NCBI GenBank assembly: GCA_009760885.1
Contig: CM019713.1
Span: forward strand, 10,863,274-10,927,273
Source: Achatina immaculata
Lineage: Eukaryota > Mollusca > Gastropoda > Stylommatophora > Achatinidae
Length of the DNA: 64,000 nt
Direction: 5' to 3'
Shown here in pieces: positions 53,895 through 64,000 of this stretch. A model generated the notes under the pieces. The model made no database searches and was not told the origin of the DNA. It saw nothing but the letters and a program-made list of their open reading frames with translations. A program made the position numbers and the translations under genes. Every line of letters starts with the position of its first letter. Positions within the stretch are counted from its first letter, which is position 1.

Positions 53895-55330
53895 ACATCC
53901 CTGCAACTGGTTACCCCCCACTCCATTCTGTGTACTCATCACGGAGTCGAAAACAATTTTAGGTGCAGTCGAAATCAAATGAAACGCACCAATTTTTATA
54001 TGAAAGAGACGGTGAAGAGAGGAGAAAAAAAAGTAGGAAAAAAAAAAACCGACCTGAGGATAAGCGGTAGGTCTGGAGTACAAGTTCCACAACTACTCGT
54101 TTCCACATTTGACCTATTAAATTAAGTCTGCTGTTAGCGTCCACGCAAATAACTATACTGTGAGTCAGCGATGACTCTCCGCTCTTAATCTCCCGTCCTT
54201 GTTTTGATACGGTTCACGAGAAAACAGGAAAACAATTAGACACAAAGTGCACGGACTAATTTTTTTGTTCTCTCTCCCCGGAATGAAAATTAAACGCGCA
54301 TTTATACAATATGAGTAAACTGTTAAATATCTGCATCCGCTTTCATCGCAACGGCCAGCGTGATCTACACAGTAGCAAAATTGTAAATGAACTTGGATCG
54401 CTTCAATCTACAGCTATGCTAACGGTAAATTGTTACACGAGAAGAAGCCCAATATCTAGAATTCAAAATGTTAATTTAACCGTCACCTTTCTGCCTTTTC
54501 TAAAAGTATGTTCTATTAACCCTATATCTGCTTCAGTTCCTTTTATCTCAAGTGCCCAAGGCTTTTGCACTCACTGACTACATGGGTAATAGTCCGTACA
54601 GGTTGTCCGAGAGTCACATCCTGCAGTACTGCTGGCTTTCCTCGGGCACAGGAGTGCCCTCACTCGGTAGTTCCCTGTTACTGAAATGAAATATTACCAT
54701 TTAAGCTCAAGTAATTTTCAAGCGTTCACCTTCCTCCCCCCCCCCCCGGGCGTTCTGGATAACTTTTTCACGGGGAGGGGAGGCAAACCGTATCATATCT
54801 GATATTATTGACTGCGCCATGTTTTGAAAGACTTTTCGATCTTCCTGACATTTATTTCTTAATAATCACATTCTTTCCTTGTCTTTCCCATCTGTGCGCG
54901 CGTGTGTGTATCTTCCAGCCATGATACATCCTATTACTTCGACATGTTTAACTCTGGGAATTCGTGGCACCTTTCAGCGCCCGGCGTACAGGTTGTACAG
55001 GCTGGCTACTTCAAGATGATGACAATGATCGAATTGACAACGACGTGAATTCTTGAACCGATGGCAGTAGTTCTACCCCCGCTGCCGTCCCCATCCGCTC
55101 CACACACCCCCAGCTCCCTCGATTCTAAAATTTTAAAATAGGTACTCTGTAAAACAGCGCTGAGGAAATCTGCCTCGATTAGGATTCTCGCCAGTTCCGC
55201 GGAGGAAGAGCATGCGTGGTGGGGGATCTCCTTCTGAGTGGGTTAATCAGTGCATACACCTGTTAACATGTCTTTGTCTACACAGAACGAATGTCATACC
55301 ACGTTGGGACGCCCCGTGTTTTCCGGAGGC
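53895..55330. other. Unassigned DNA
   Basis: No supported exon or element. A poly-C run is at about 54738-54748. Confidence 0.4.
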
Positions 55331-55359
55331 AAAAGTGGTCTCGTTACTACGCGATCTTA

Positions 55360-56070
55360 TCAAAAGTATCAATGACCAAAGAAAACTTTCACTCCAACAC
55401 TGGCTGGGTTGGTAGATCCTGCATGCTGATGCCAATCAACGCTTGGAGCGATCTTAACAAAGTAACAAAGTATCAATGACCAAAGAAAACTTTCACTCCA
55501 ACACTGGCTGGGTTGGTAGATCCTGCATGCTGATGCCAATCAACGCTTGGAGCGATCTTAACAAAGTAACAAGTATCAATGACCAAAGAAAACTTTCACT
55601 CCAACTGGCTGGGTTGGTAGATCCTGCATGCTGATGCCAATCAACGCTTGGAGCGATCTTAACAAAGTAACAAAGTATCAAAGACCAAAGAAAACTTTCA
55701 CTCCAAACTGGCTGGGTTGGTAGATCCTGCATGCTGATGCCAATCAACGCTTGGAGCGATCTTAACAAAGTAACAAAGTATCAAAGACCAAAGAAAACTT
55801 TCACTCCAACACTGGCTGGGTTGGTAGATCCTGCATGCTGATGCCAATCATCGCTTGGAGCGATCTTAACAAAGTAACAAAGTATCAAAGACCAAAGAAA
55901 ACTTTCACTCCAACACTGGCTGGGTTGGTAGATCCTGCATGCTGATGCCAATCAACGCTTGGAGCGATCTTAACAAAGTATCAATGACCGAAGAAAACTT
56001 TCACTCCACCACTGACTGGGTTGGTAGATCTTGCATGCTGATGACAATCAATGCTCGGAGCGATCTTTAG
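55360..56070. repeat. About 103-bp array grown from a MITE end
   Basis: About seven units containing AACTTTCACTCCAACACTGG, TTGGTAGATCCTGCATGCTG and GCTTGGAGCGATCTTAAC. The unit aligns with the terminal portion of the TTAA-flanked MITE, and the last unit runs directly into the rest of that MITE. Confidence 0.9.
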
Positions 56071-56227
56071 ACAAAATCTAAATACAATGAAAAGTAGCAC
56101 ATTTCTAACCCAACCCATATTTTTTTTAAAAATTATAACTTACTTCCTATTTATTTTTACAAGAATTTCTCATCAACATTTATCCGGTAAAATAGCGTGG
56201 AAATGAATTCAGGTGTGAAAGAGTTAA
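55970..56227 (-). mobile_element. TTAA-flanked MITE, copy 3, with amplified end
   Basis: Ends at TTAA (56224-56227) preceded by GGTGTGAAAGAG. The interior matches the reverse complement of copy 1 (AATGAAAAGTAGCACATTTC, TAACCCAACCCATATT). Its other end merges with the 103-bp array. Confidence 0.82.
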
Positions 56228-56768
56228 ATACAAGGAGACACTCTTGGAATGTTAAGGGAGTTTAGTGTAAATGTAAATCGATTTACTACTTTCAATGAAA
56301 AAAACTATTGTTTAGCCATTAATCGCATCAAATGTATGGAAGATACAGCGTTTATTTTCAATTATGATTACATTTTACTGACTGTGTCTCCACGTATCAC
56401 CTGAAAACTCTTCGTGGAATACTTGTGGTACAAGCACTATATTTTGGGAAACACTGATATGCCCTGAAGAACATATTTAAGAGGAGATCGGAGCAGTCTG
56501 GACTTGTGTGCAGTGCAAGGATGATGATACTAAACTAACTTCTAAACTAAGGCCTAGAGATTGCAGTGGAAGGACGAAATGGGCTTTTAGATCACACGTC
56601 GCCTGTCCCCCCCCCCCCCCCCCCACAACAAATGAGACCAAAATTAGCCAACGCCATGATGCAAGACATCACATGTCAGTCACTTCAGCTGGGTCGACAA
56701 GTTTAGCTAATTAATCTAAGGAAGTCGCGCATGTTTTCACAGCAAGAGACGCCCTGAACTTTGTTCAT

Positions 56769-56870
56769 GAAACGGAAAAACAAAACAAATCAAAATGAAA
56801 GGGACAGAAGCTACAAGAAAACGGAAAAACAAAACAAATCAAAATGAAAGGGACAGAAGCTACAAGAACC
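56769..56870. repeat. About 50-bp direct duplication
   Basis: Two exact copies of a unit containing AAACAAATCAAAATGAAAGG. Confidence 0.9.
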
Positions 56871-56882
56871 TTAGTGCATCAC

Positions 56883-57235
56883 TCGTTTGAACTCCAGTTA
56901 TGTGCTGTGAGAGAGGGATAATGACCACATCTGAACTCCAGTTTTGTGCTGTGAGAGAGGGATAATGACCACATCTGAACTCCAGTTTTGTGCTGTGAGA
57001 GAAGCATAATGACCACATCTGAACTCCAGTTTTGTGCTGTGAGAGAAGTATAATGACCACATCTGAACTCCAGTTTTGTGCTGTGAGAGAAGCATAATGA
57101 CCACATCTGAACTCCAGTTATGTGCTGTGAGAGAAGCATAATGACCACATCTGAACTCCAGTTATGTGCTGTGAGAGAAGCATAATGACCACATCTGAAC
57201 TCCAGTTTTGTGCTGTGAGAGAAGCATAATGACCA
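56883..57235. repeat. 44-bp tandem array, 8 copies
   Basis: Unit built on GAACTCCAGTTTTGTGCTGT and GAGAGAAGCATAATGACCAC. Confidence 0.96.
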
Positions 57236-57239
57236 CTGT

Positions 57240-58005
57240 TGCAAAACACTGCTGGGGTTCTTTAACGCTTTCTAATCCAGGTTCCAAAAAGTGAAGCCGT
57301 GCTGTAAAACCAATACATTTACTTACAACTTTAATTCGGTTTATTTAATTTCGTTTGGTCATTATTTTATTTCCTGCCCTTTCTTCATTCTGACTCCTTG
57401 ATAAAATCTTTTTTTTCATTATTATTTAATTATCAAAATGAACTAATATTACCTAAATGAATTATTATTTTTCTGCTGATAATTTATTCAGGAATGACTT
57501 GACAACGGTTAAAAGAGTTAAAGTGCACACAATTTTAAGAATATTTGGAACATAAGACACAAGGGGGTAGGGGAGAGAGAAACAACGTGACAGTCTTGAC
57601 TCTCTAGTCTCACTCTCGCCCTTCCTTTTCAAGCGAAAGAAAAAGAAAGGATCATAAGAGAAAATAAAATGTCATGTAACGGAACACATTTCGTCCTTAG
57701 GGGCATTTTTGATGCGTCATTTTGTACAAGAGATTAATGTATAACCTATGACTGCATATCACAATGAAGACACTACTGGACTGGATATTTTAAGCGAATT
57801 ATAAACAAATTACTGAAGCTGCTTTCTGCCTTCTGTCTCGTAGAACTATGGGCTCCGCCTGGGCCAAATCAGTGGGCGTCGGGTGAGCTGCCTGCCCGTG
57901 AACATTTATCCCCTTGGGACTTCTCTTTTCCAAAGCTTTATATTTACAATTTCTTTTCAAGCTCTTAAATGCATAATCCTCGCTTTCATAACGATCCCCA
58001 ACCAG
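57240..58005. other. Unassigned DNA
   Basis: No feature supported. Confidence 0.4.
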
Positions 58006-58006
58006 T

Positions 58007-58095
58007 TCCTTTTAATAAAGGCTGTGCAGAATTCACATGGCCCCTACTTCATTTAATAAAGGCTGTGCAGAATTCACATGGTCCCTACTTCATTA
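58007..58095. repeat. 42-bp direct duplication
   Basis: Two copies of a unit containing TAATAAAGGCTGTGCAGAAT. Confidence 0.9.
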
Positions 58096-58741
58096 AAAGC
58101 CGACTCTAGCGACGAACTTGGTTACGACAACCACGGCTGAAACGAAACCAACCCGACGGCGCTTCCTGCTTGATGACACAAACCCAACAGGTTTTATGGT
58201 CGCAGCAGGTGTGTCATACTAACACAGCCATTCGCCTGTAAACAGTCATTTTCAGCCTGCGTCTAGTGCGGTGGTTCCCAAAGTATGGTCCGGGGGATCA
58301 CAAGTGTTCATCGGAGAATTATCGATTTGACAGTAAATGTTTTTTTTTTAACATCCTTCCCGTGCCGTCAGACGTCACACATGGCTCGCGGTATCTCTCC
58401 ATACGTTTCTCTTCTCAGCGAGAATCTCAATTTCATCAAGGTAGATGCCGTCTCAATCAGTCAATCAAGTGCCGTGCCGTGTGGCGTAGACGATCATTTA
58501 TCTCCACAATTCCCTGTCTTTAGACTTGATTATGAGATCCGCTGGTGACTTTCTTCCTAGCCACACTGACAGCCCATCCAGTAACTTCTCTCTCTCTCTG
58601 TCTTTCCTCTGTCTCTTCTTCCCTCAATGTTTCCACTTGCCACAATGTGTTCCAGTTTTCCTCTTCTCAGAAAATCTCCTACAAATCTTGCTTGTCTGCC
58701 TCTGATCTTTGCTGTAATTTGCCTTTTAACTTTTTATTATA

Positions 58742-59967
58742 AATTTATCACTGCTGCCACAAGAGTTCTGTGATAAAGAAAAAAAAACCCTCCAAAAATG
58801 GCACAAGTCTTGACAGCATCATCATTTCCGCATTGTGAACATATGCACGCAGGGGCACTGATCTAACTCTCCGTATCTTTATCAGCATAAAATGGCTGGT
58901 AACACCTGACCCGTGTTGAATGATGACCATCTTTCTGGTGCCTTCGAGAAACTGCTTGCCTTTTTGGTGGCAGATGAAGTACAGGGGGGAGAGATACCAC
59001 AGTTTTCACTAATAACCAGGATCAGATCAAAGACTGTTTCTCAACACAATCTGCCACTAATGCCGAAACAAACAATCGACACAACAAATAATCACACTCA
59101 TGCATATAGTGGCTTCTACAAGCAGGCTCATAAAAACCCAGCCTTCCTTATGTGCCCAAATACTCGAAAAGGGGTGGTTTTTTTAAGACCCACCCTGTAG
59201 TTATTAGATGGGTCTTGGATTTCTAAATTATTTCTATATACTAAAAGCAAATCCTAATCAAAACTGTTACAGAGTTTACGTAAAAGTGTTAAAATTAACA
59301 CTGACAAAATTATCTGAAATGGGTTCCTACTGCTGAAATTCATTAATAAAATAAATGTAGCACTAAACTCAATCCCACAATACTCCCCATGCTACAAATT
59401 TTAGCTATGTAACCAGGAGATAAAAACAGTTTAAGGGGCTAATACTGTGTTTCCCAACATGGGGGTGTATGTCTCACGGGGGGGGGGGGGGGAGGGGGGA
59501 AATTAGAATATATTTATATTATACTTTTTTTTGTATTACATTTATGCTGGTTATCCTAAACACAGACTAGCTGTAGAAAGTGGTCCCTGTATTTAACAAA
59601 GGTTGGGAACCAATGACTGTGTCCTTGTATTAAAAAAAAGGTTGGGAAGCACTGACTGTGTCCTTGTATTTAACATAAAGTGAGAACCACTGACTGCGTC
59701 CTTGTATTTAAATAAGGTTGAGAACCACTGCCTGTGTCCTCATACTAAAAAAAAAAAAAAAGAGATTGGGACCCACTGACTTAGAATAAACTGAAACTGT
59801 TGACTCTATGAAGGTGAGAATGGGCTCCACTTGTCTGAAAAATGCAGAGAAAGTGTTCACTGCAAAAATATTCTAGACTCTTTGTATTCTGCCATTACAT
59901 CAAATGATAAAAAATGTCCTACAGGAGAAAACTAGCAATCAAGTGATAACATTCGCACTTCTGGTGT
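58742..59967. repeat. Segmental duplication B, unit 1 (1.23 kb)
   Basis: Near-identical to 60424-61663, separated by about 456 bp of unrelated DNA. It contains a hAT-like MITE and a short array derived from the MITE end. Confidence 0.95.
59444..59770. mobile_element. hAT-like MITE with tandem right ends
   Basis: The left end is CTGTGTTTCCCAACATGGGG. The right end AAAGGTTGGGAACCAATGAC is followed by three more diverged copies about 41-45 bp apart, each with (T/A)GTCCTTGTATT plus GAACCACTGACTG-like text. A poly-G run lies next to the left end. Confidence 0.65.
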
Positions 59968-60423
59968 GTTTATTCTTTTCGATATTACCATCGTTTCTGT
60001 CTTGTTGCCTCTTTTTATTGCCTCTGCATTTCCTGTACAATATTTTCTTCTTTCCCGTCGATGTCCATCGTACGGATGTTTCATGTCCTTAGATTCCATG
60101 GCACTGTGATATTTACATATAAGATAGTGGTTCCACAACTTATATATAGTTAGAGAAGTGGTTATCCGGCGTCAAAAGTTTTCGAACCACTGACCTAGTG
60201 CACACCCATCGTACACCACCAGCATGTAACGTTTCTGCACTCACAAAATAATAATCATTCCTCACACTTTCAATATTTCACGCATTTTTCAATATTTCTA
60301 ACTAACTTTGGAATGAATTTTAACACTGGCTTATCGGAAAGAGTTTTAACGTTGATTAACACCTTAGTGAAATGAGTTTTTAACTTCGGGCAACATTTCA
60401 CTGGAATGATTTTTCCATTGGCC

Positions 60424-61663
60424 AATTTATCACTGCTGCCACAAGAGTTCTGTGATAAAGAAAAAAAAAACCCTCCAAAAATGGCACAAGTCTTGACAGC
60501 ATCATCATTTCCGCATTGTGAACATATGCACGCAGGGGCACTGATCTAACTCTCCGTATCTTTATCAGCATAAAATGGCTGGTAACACCTGACCCGTGTT
60601 GAATGATGACCATCTTTCTGGTGCCTTCGAGAAACTGCTTGCCTTTTTGGTGGCAGATGAAGTACGGGGGGGGGGGGGGGGGGGAGAGATACCACAGTTT
60701 TCACTAATAACCAGGATCAGATCAAAGACTGTTTCTCAACACAATCTGCCACTAATGCCGAAACAAACAATGGACACAACAAATAATCACACTCATGCAT
60801 ATTGTGGCTTCTACAAGCAGGCTCATAAAAACCCAGCCTTCCTTATGTGCCCAAATACTCGAAAAGGGGTGGTTTTTTTATGACCCACCCTGTAGTTATT
60901 AGATGGGCCTTGGATTTCTAAATTATTTCTATATACTAAAAGCATATCCTAATCAAAACCGTTACAGAGTTTACGTAAAAGTGTTAAAATTAACATTGAC
61001 AAAATTATCTGAAATGGGTTCCTACTGCTGAAATTCATTAATAAAATAAATGTAGCACTAAACTCAATCCCACAATACTCTCCATGCTACAAATTTTAGC
61101 TATGTAACCAGGAGATAAAAACAGTTTAAGGGGCTAATACTGTGTTTCCCAACATGGGGGTGTATGTCTCACGGGGGGGGGGGGGGAGGGGGGGGAAATT
61201 AGAATATATTTATATTATACTTTTTTTTTTATTACATTTATGCTGGTTATCCTAAACACAGACTAGCTGCAGAAAGTGGTCCCTGTATTTAACAAAGGTT
61301 GGGAACCAATGACTGTGTCCTTGTATTAAAAAAAAGGTTGGGAAGCACTGACTGTGTCCTTGTATTTAACATAAAGTGAGAACCACTGACTGCGTCCTTG
61401 TATTTAAATAAGGTTGAGAACCACTGCCTGTGTCCTCATACTAAAAAAAAAAAAAAAGAGATTGGGACCCACTGACTTAGAATAAACTGAAACTGTTGAC
61501 TCTATGAAGGTGAGAATGGGCTCCACTTGTCTGAAAAATGCAGAGAAAGTGTTCACTGCAAAAATATTCTAGACTCTTTGTATTCTGCCATTACATCAAA
61601 TGATAAAAAATGTCCTACAGGAGAAAACTAGCAATCAAGTGATAACATTCACACTTATGGTGT
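60424..61663. repeat. Segmental duplication B, unit 2 (1.24 kb)
   Basis: Second copy of 58742-59967, with the same MITE (about 61126-61452). One poly-G run is 19 bases here against 6 in unit 1. Confidence 0.95.
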
Positions 61664-62044
61664 TATACTCATTTGAAGGCACAAAAGTCTTCTGTTGCTG
61701 TTCCATTTCTATTATTTCATTCAACAATATCCTGATATTAAAAAAAAAAGGTAATAACAAAGATAATATATGTAAAATCATACAGCCTGTCATGAAATCA
61801 TATACATAATACATAAGCTAATAATCATTAAACTGAAGTTTCGTTTCTCATCATTCGTAACTTATTTTGTCATTAAACATTACGAGGTTAGATTTAAATG
61901 CTTCAGTGCTTTCTGACTACAGCAATACAATGATACAAGATTACCAATCTACACACTGCAGCATACAAGGCAGATTTTTAAACTCTCTCACAATAAATGA
62001 CATAATGCCCTGAAGGCTGCCATAAAAAAAGGATCCTTTAATAA

Positions 62045-62710
62045 ACAAGGGTTGTCACTTGCTGAGAGAAGCAACCACCTGATAGCTGCCACCTGCAAAA
62101 AAAGAAGCAACGCAACAAGTGTTGGTACTTGCTGAGAGAAGCAACCACCTGAGAGCTGCCAGAAAGAAGCAACGCAGCAGGTGTTGGTACTTGCTGAGAG
62201 AAGCAACCACCTGAGAGCTGCCAGAAAGAAGCAACGCAGCAGGTGTTGGTACTTGCTGAGAGAAGCAACCACCTGAGAGCTGCCAGAAAGAAGCAACGCA
62301 ACAAGTGTTGGTACTTGCTGAGAGAAGCAACCACCTGAGAGCTGCCAGAAAGAAGCAACGCAACAAATGTTGGTACTTGCTGAGAGAAGCAACCACCTGA
62401 GAGCTGCCAGAAAGAAGCAACGCAGCAAGTGTTGGTACTTGCTGAGAGAAGCAACCACCTGAGAGCTGCCAGAAAGAAGCAACGCAACAAGTGTTGGTAC
62501 TTGCTGAGAGAAGCAACCACCTGAGAGCTGCCAGAAAGAAGCAACGCAACAAATGTTGGTACTTGCTGAGAGAAGCAACCACCTGAGAGTTTCCACTTAC
62601 AGAAAGAAGCAACGCAACAAGTGTTGGTACTTGCTGAGAGAAGCAACCACCTGAGAGCTTCCACTTGCAGAAAGAAGCAAAGCAACAAGTGTTGGTACTT
62701 GCTGAGGGAG
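62045..62710. repeat. 62-bp tandem array, about 10.5 copies
   Basis: Unit built on GCAACGCAACAAGTGTTGGT, ACTTGCTGAGAGAAGCAACC and ACCTGAGAGCTGCCAGAAAG. It stays open in all three minus frames, giving false proteins of about 200-220 residues. Confidence 0.96.
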
Positions 62711-63079
62711 CCTGCACTTGAGAGCTGTCGCCTTATTCTGCACTTTGGATTACTGATGGCGTTTCTTATAATCGGAAAAAAAAAGTTCTATGTTCATTCT
62801 TATCTCCCCGGAACTCCAAACCGTGTTTCCTTGCAGCTGCGATGCTGCTGCTGAAGCACTGGAATGGGAGAGGGGGAGAGACTGGATTACAATAATTCAC
62901 TTGACGACCCAGCGTGGATCACATAAACAGAGTCTTGACAGTCCACTACCTTGGTGACAACAATGAGCTCTGACAACACAAGAGAAGCATCATCATTAGG
63001 AGGCACATAAGGATCTGGGGCAGCTTTGGTCTGTTTGGCCTTGTCATCACATCTAATGTGCTTCAATAACCGTTGATCC

Positions 63080-63312
63080 TATACTTCCTTCCATCCTTCC
63101 TCACCTCCTACACCCCGGTCTGAGGCAGAGGCCATCAACAAGGGATCTCCACTTATTTCTGTCCTGGGCTGCTTCTTCCATCTATCTCCAGATGTAGTTC
63201 ATCTTTTTCTTTTTTTCTTATCTCTGCTTCAAGACTCCACCAGGTGTTTCTATGTCTACCCTTGTTTCCTCTTACCCTGGGGATTCCCAGGTGAGAGCCT
63301 GTAATCCTATAC
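63080..63312 (-). mobile_element. LINE 3' end (WNPQGKR type)
   Basis: The minus strand reads ALTWESPG then GKRKQG-like and TPGGVLKQR segments and MEEAAQDRNKWRSLVDGLCL. This corresponds to the widespread LINE tail ALTWNPQGKRKRGRP...W...AQDR..WR..VDGLC. It is frameshifted and truncated. Confidence 0.75.
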
Positions 63313-63451
63313 TACCACGTGTCAAAGATCCATTACTTAAACTAGTCTTGGTTTCCCCCATGCTGGATCAAAGCTTCCCTTGACTGGTGGCTCATTCCCC
63401 ACCCCCACAAAAATTATTATTGACTAATCAGCCACACATCACAATGCTTGA

Positions 63452-63562
63452 GAAGTGCATGCATGCCAAATGTCAATGGTTCAAATCTGGTCAGAGACAC
63501 CACAGTCACCTGCTTCTAGAAACTGATATAACTCTTCCTGGGGATGATGAAGAAAAGGCAAA
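63452..63562 (+). mobile_element. SINE family 1, diverged fragment
   Basis: AATGGTTCAAATCTGGTCAG followed by ACCACAGTCACCTGCTTCTA parallels the B box and the start of the body in the 48634-48898 copy. Confidence 0.55.
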
Positions 63563-63814
63563 CCAAGCTTCGACGCTGACCCTCATCACCCTCAAGTCTT
63601 CTCACGGGGCAACATTCCCTCTAGATGTTTCTATGTCACAACCGCAAACCCTTTCCCGTTTAACTACACAAGGGAAATCAATAATTCATTCTAGTTCCCA
63701 GTTCATGTTTTAAATTATCCTTCATAAATTCTATGCAAACAATCAGAAAATAAGAAACAAGGAAGAACAATACTGCAAAATTAAACAAAACAGGCAAACA
63801 GATGTTGTATACAG

Positions 63815-64000
63815 ATTGGAAAAGTAAGATTTTTAAGGGCATGCATCCTTCCCATAGCAACATATGCCTGTGAGACCTGGACACTTAACAAAACAGATGA
63901 GAAACACATAAATGCCTTTGAATGTAAATGCTACAGAAGAGTTCTCTAAATATCGTGGACACAAAAAAGAACAAATATATCTATACTACAAGAGCTTAAT
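63815..64000 (+). mobile_element. RTE-like LINE (family A), cut by the window edge
   Basis: Starts near AGATTTTTAAGGGCATGCAT and reads YACETWTLNKTDEKHINAF, KCYRRVL-stop-ISWTQKR. A CAA to TAA change creates the stop at about 63947. It continues past the right edge. Confidence 0.85.

Noticed and set aside
53268..54125. 285-codon frame with LAIIHQSR repeats
   Set aside because: Explained by the 24-bp array.
61988..62717. Three overlapping minus-strand frames of 202-220 codons
   Set aside because: Artefacts of the 62-bp array, open in every minus frame.

Overview
This window is a repeat-dense stretch of an invertebrate nuclear genome. It is not bacterial: it has spliced exons, tRNA-derived SINEs, several LINE families, a Tc1/mariner transposon, MITEs and about thirty tandem arrays. 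The mix of RTE-type LINEs and tRNA-headed SINEs with a shared core, plus a plastin protein typical of invertebrates, suggests a lophotrochozoan, perhaps a gastropod mollusc. That placement is inference; the sequence alone does not prove it.

The one clear host gene is a plastin/fimbrin (calcium-regulated actin-bundling protein) on the minus strand at the left end. Four consecutive coding exons are visible at 9631-9786, 8316-8485, 3826-3921 and 206-413. Their splice sites and phases join into 630 bp (210 codons) of uninterrupted reading frame covering the two EF-hands, the linker and most of the first calponin-homology domain. The exon carrying the start codon would lie to the right and later exons lie off the left edge. 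The introns hold a 26-bp satellite, SINEs, LINE tails and minisatellites.

From about 9.8 kb to the right edge no further gene could be supported. The layout is: 9.8-21.7 kb, minisatellites interleaved with LINE 3' ends and a TTAA-flanked MITE; 22-28.4 kb, a 2.2-2.35 kb tandem segmental duplication containing nested LINE tails; 28.7-30.7 kb, a decayed mariner interrupted by a LINE with a 5' inversion; 31-37.5 kb, a Penelope-like fragment, SINEs and more arrays; 38-41.2 kb, 27-bp and 31-bp arrays; 41.5-44.6 kb, a 3.1-kb purine-rich array; 46-57 kb, more arrays, SINEs and a second RNase H-type LINE tail; 58.7-61.7 kb, a 1.2-kb segmental duplication; 62-62.7 kb, a 62-bp array; 63-64 kb, LINE and SINE ends.

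The recurring theme is that several tandem arrays have grown from inside transposable elements: a 38-bp LINE coding segment, a 31-bp LINE coding segment, the end of a TTAA-flanked MITE, and the end of a hAT-like MITE. In the 38-bp case an unexpanded relative in the same window still shows the short direct repeat that could have started the expansion. Long poly-G/poly-C runs also appear where related copies have short mixed G tracts.
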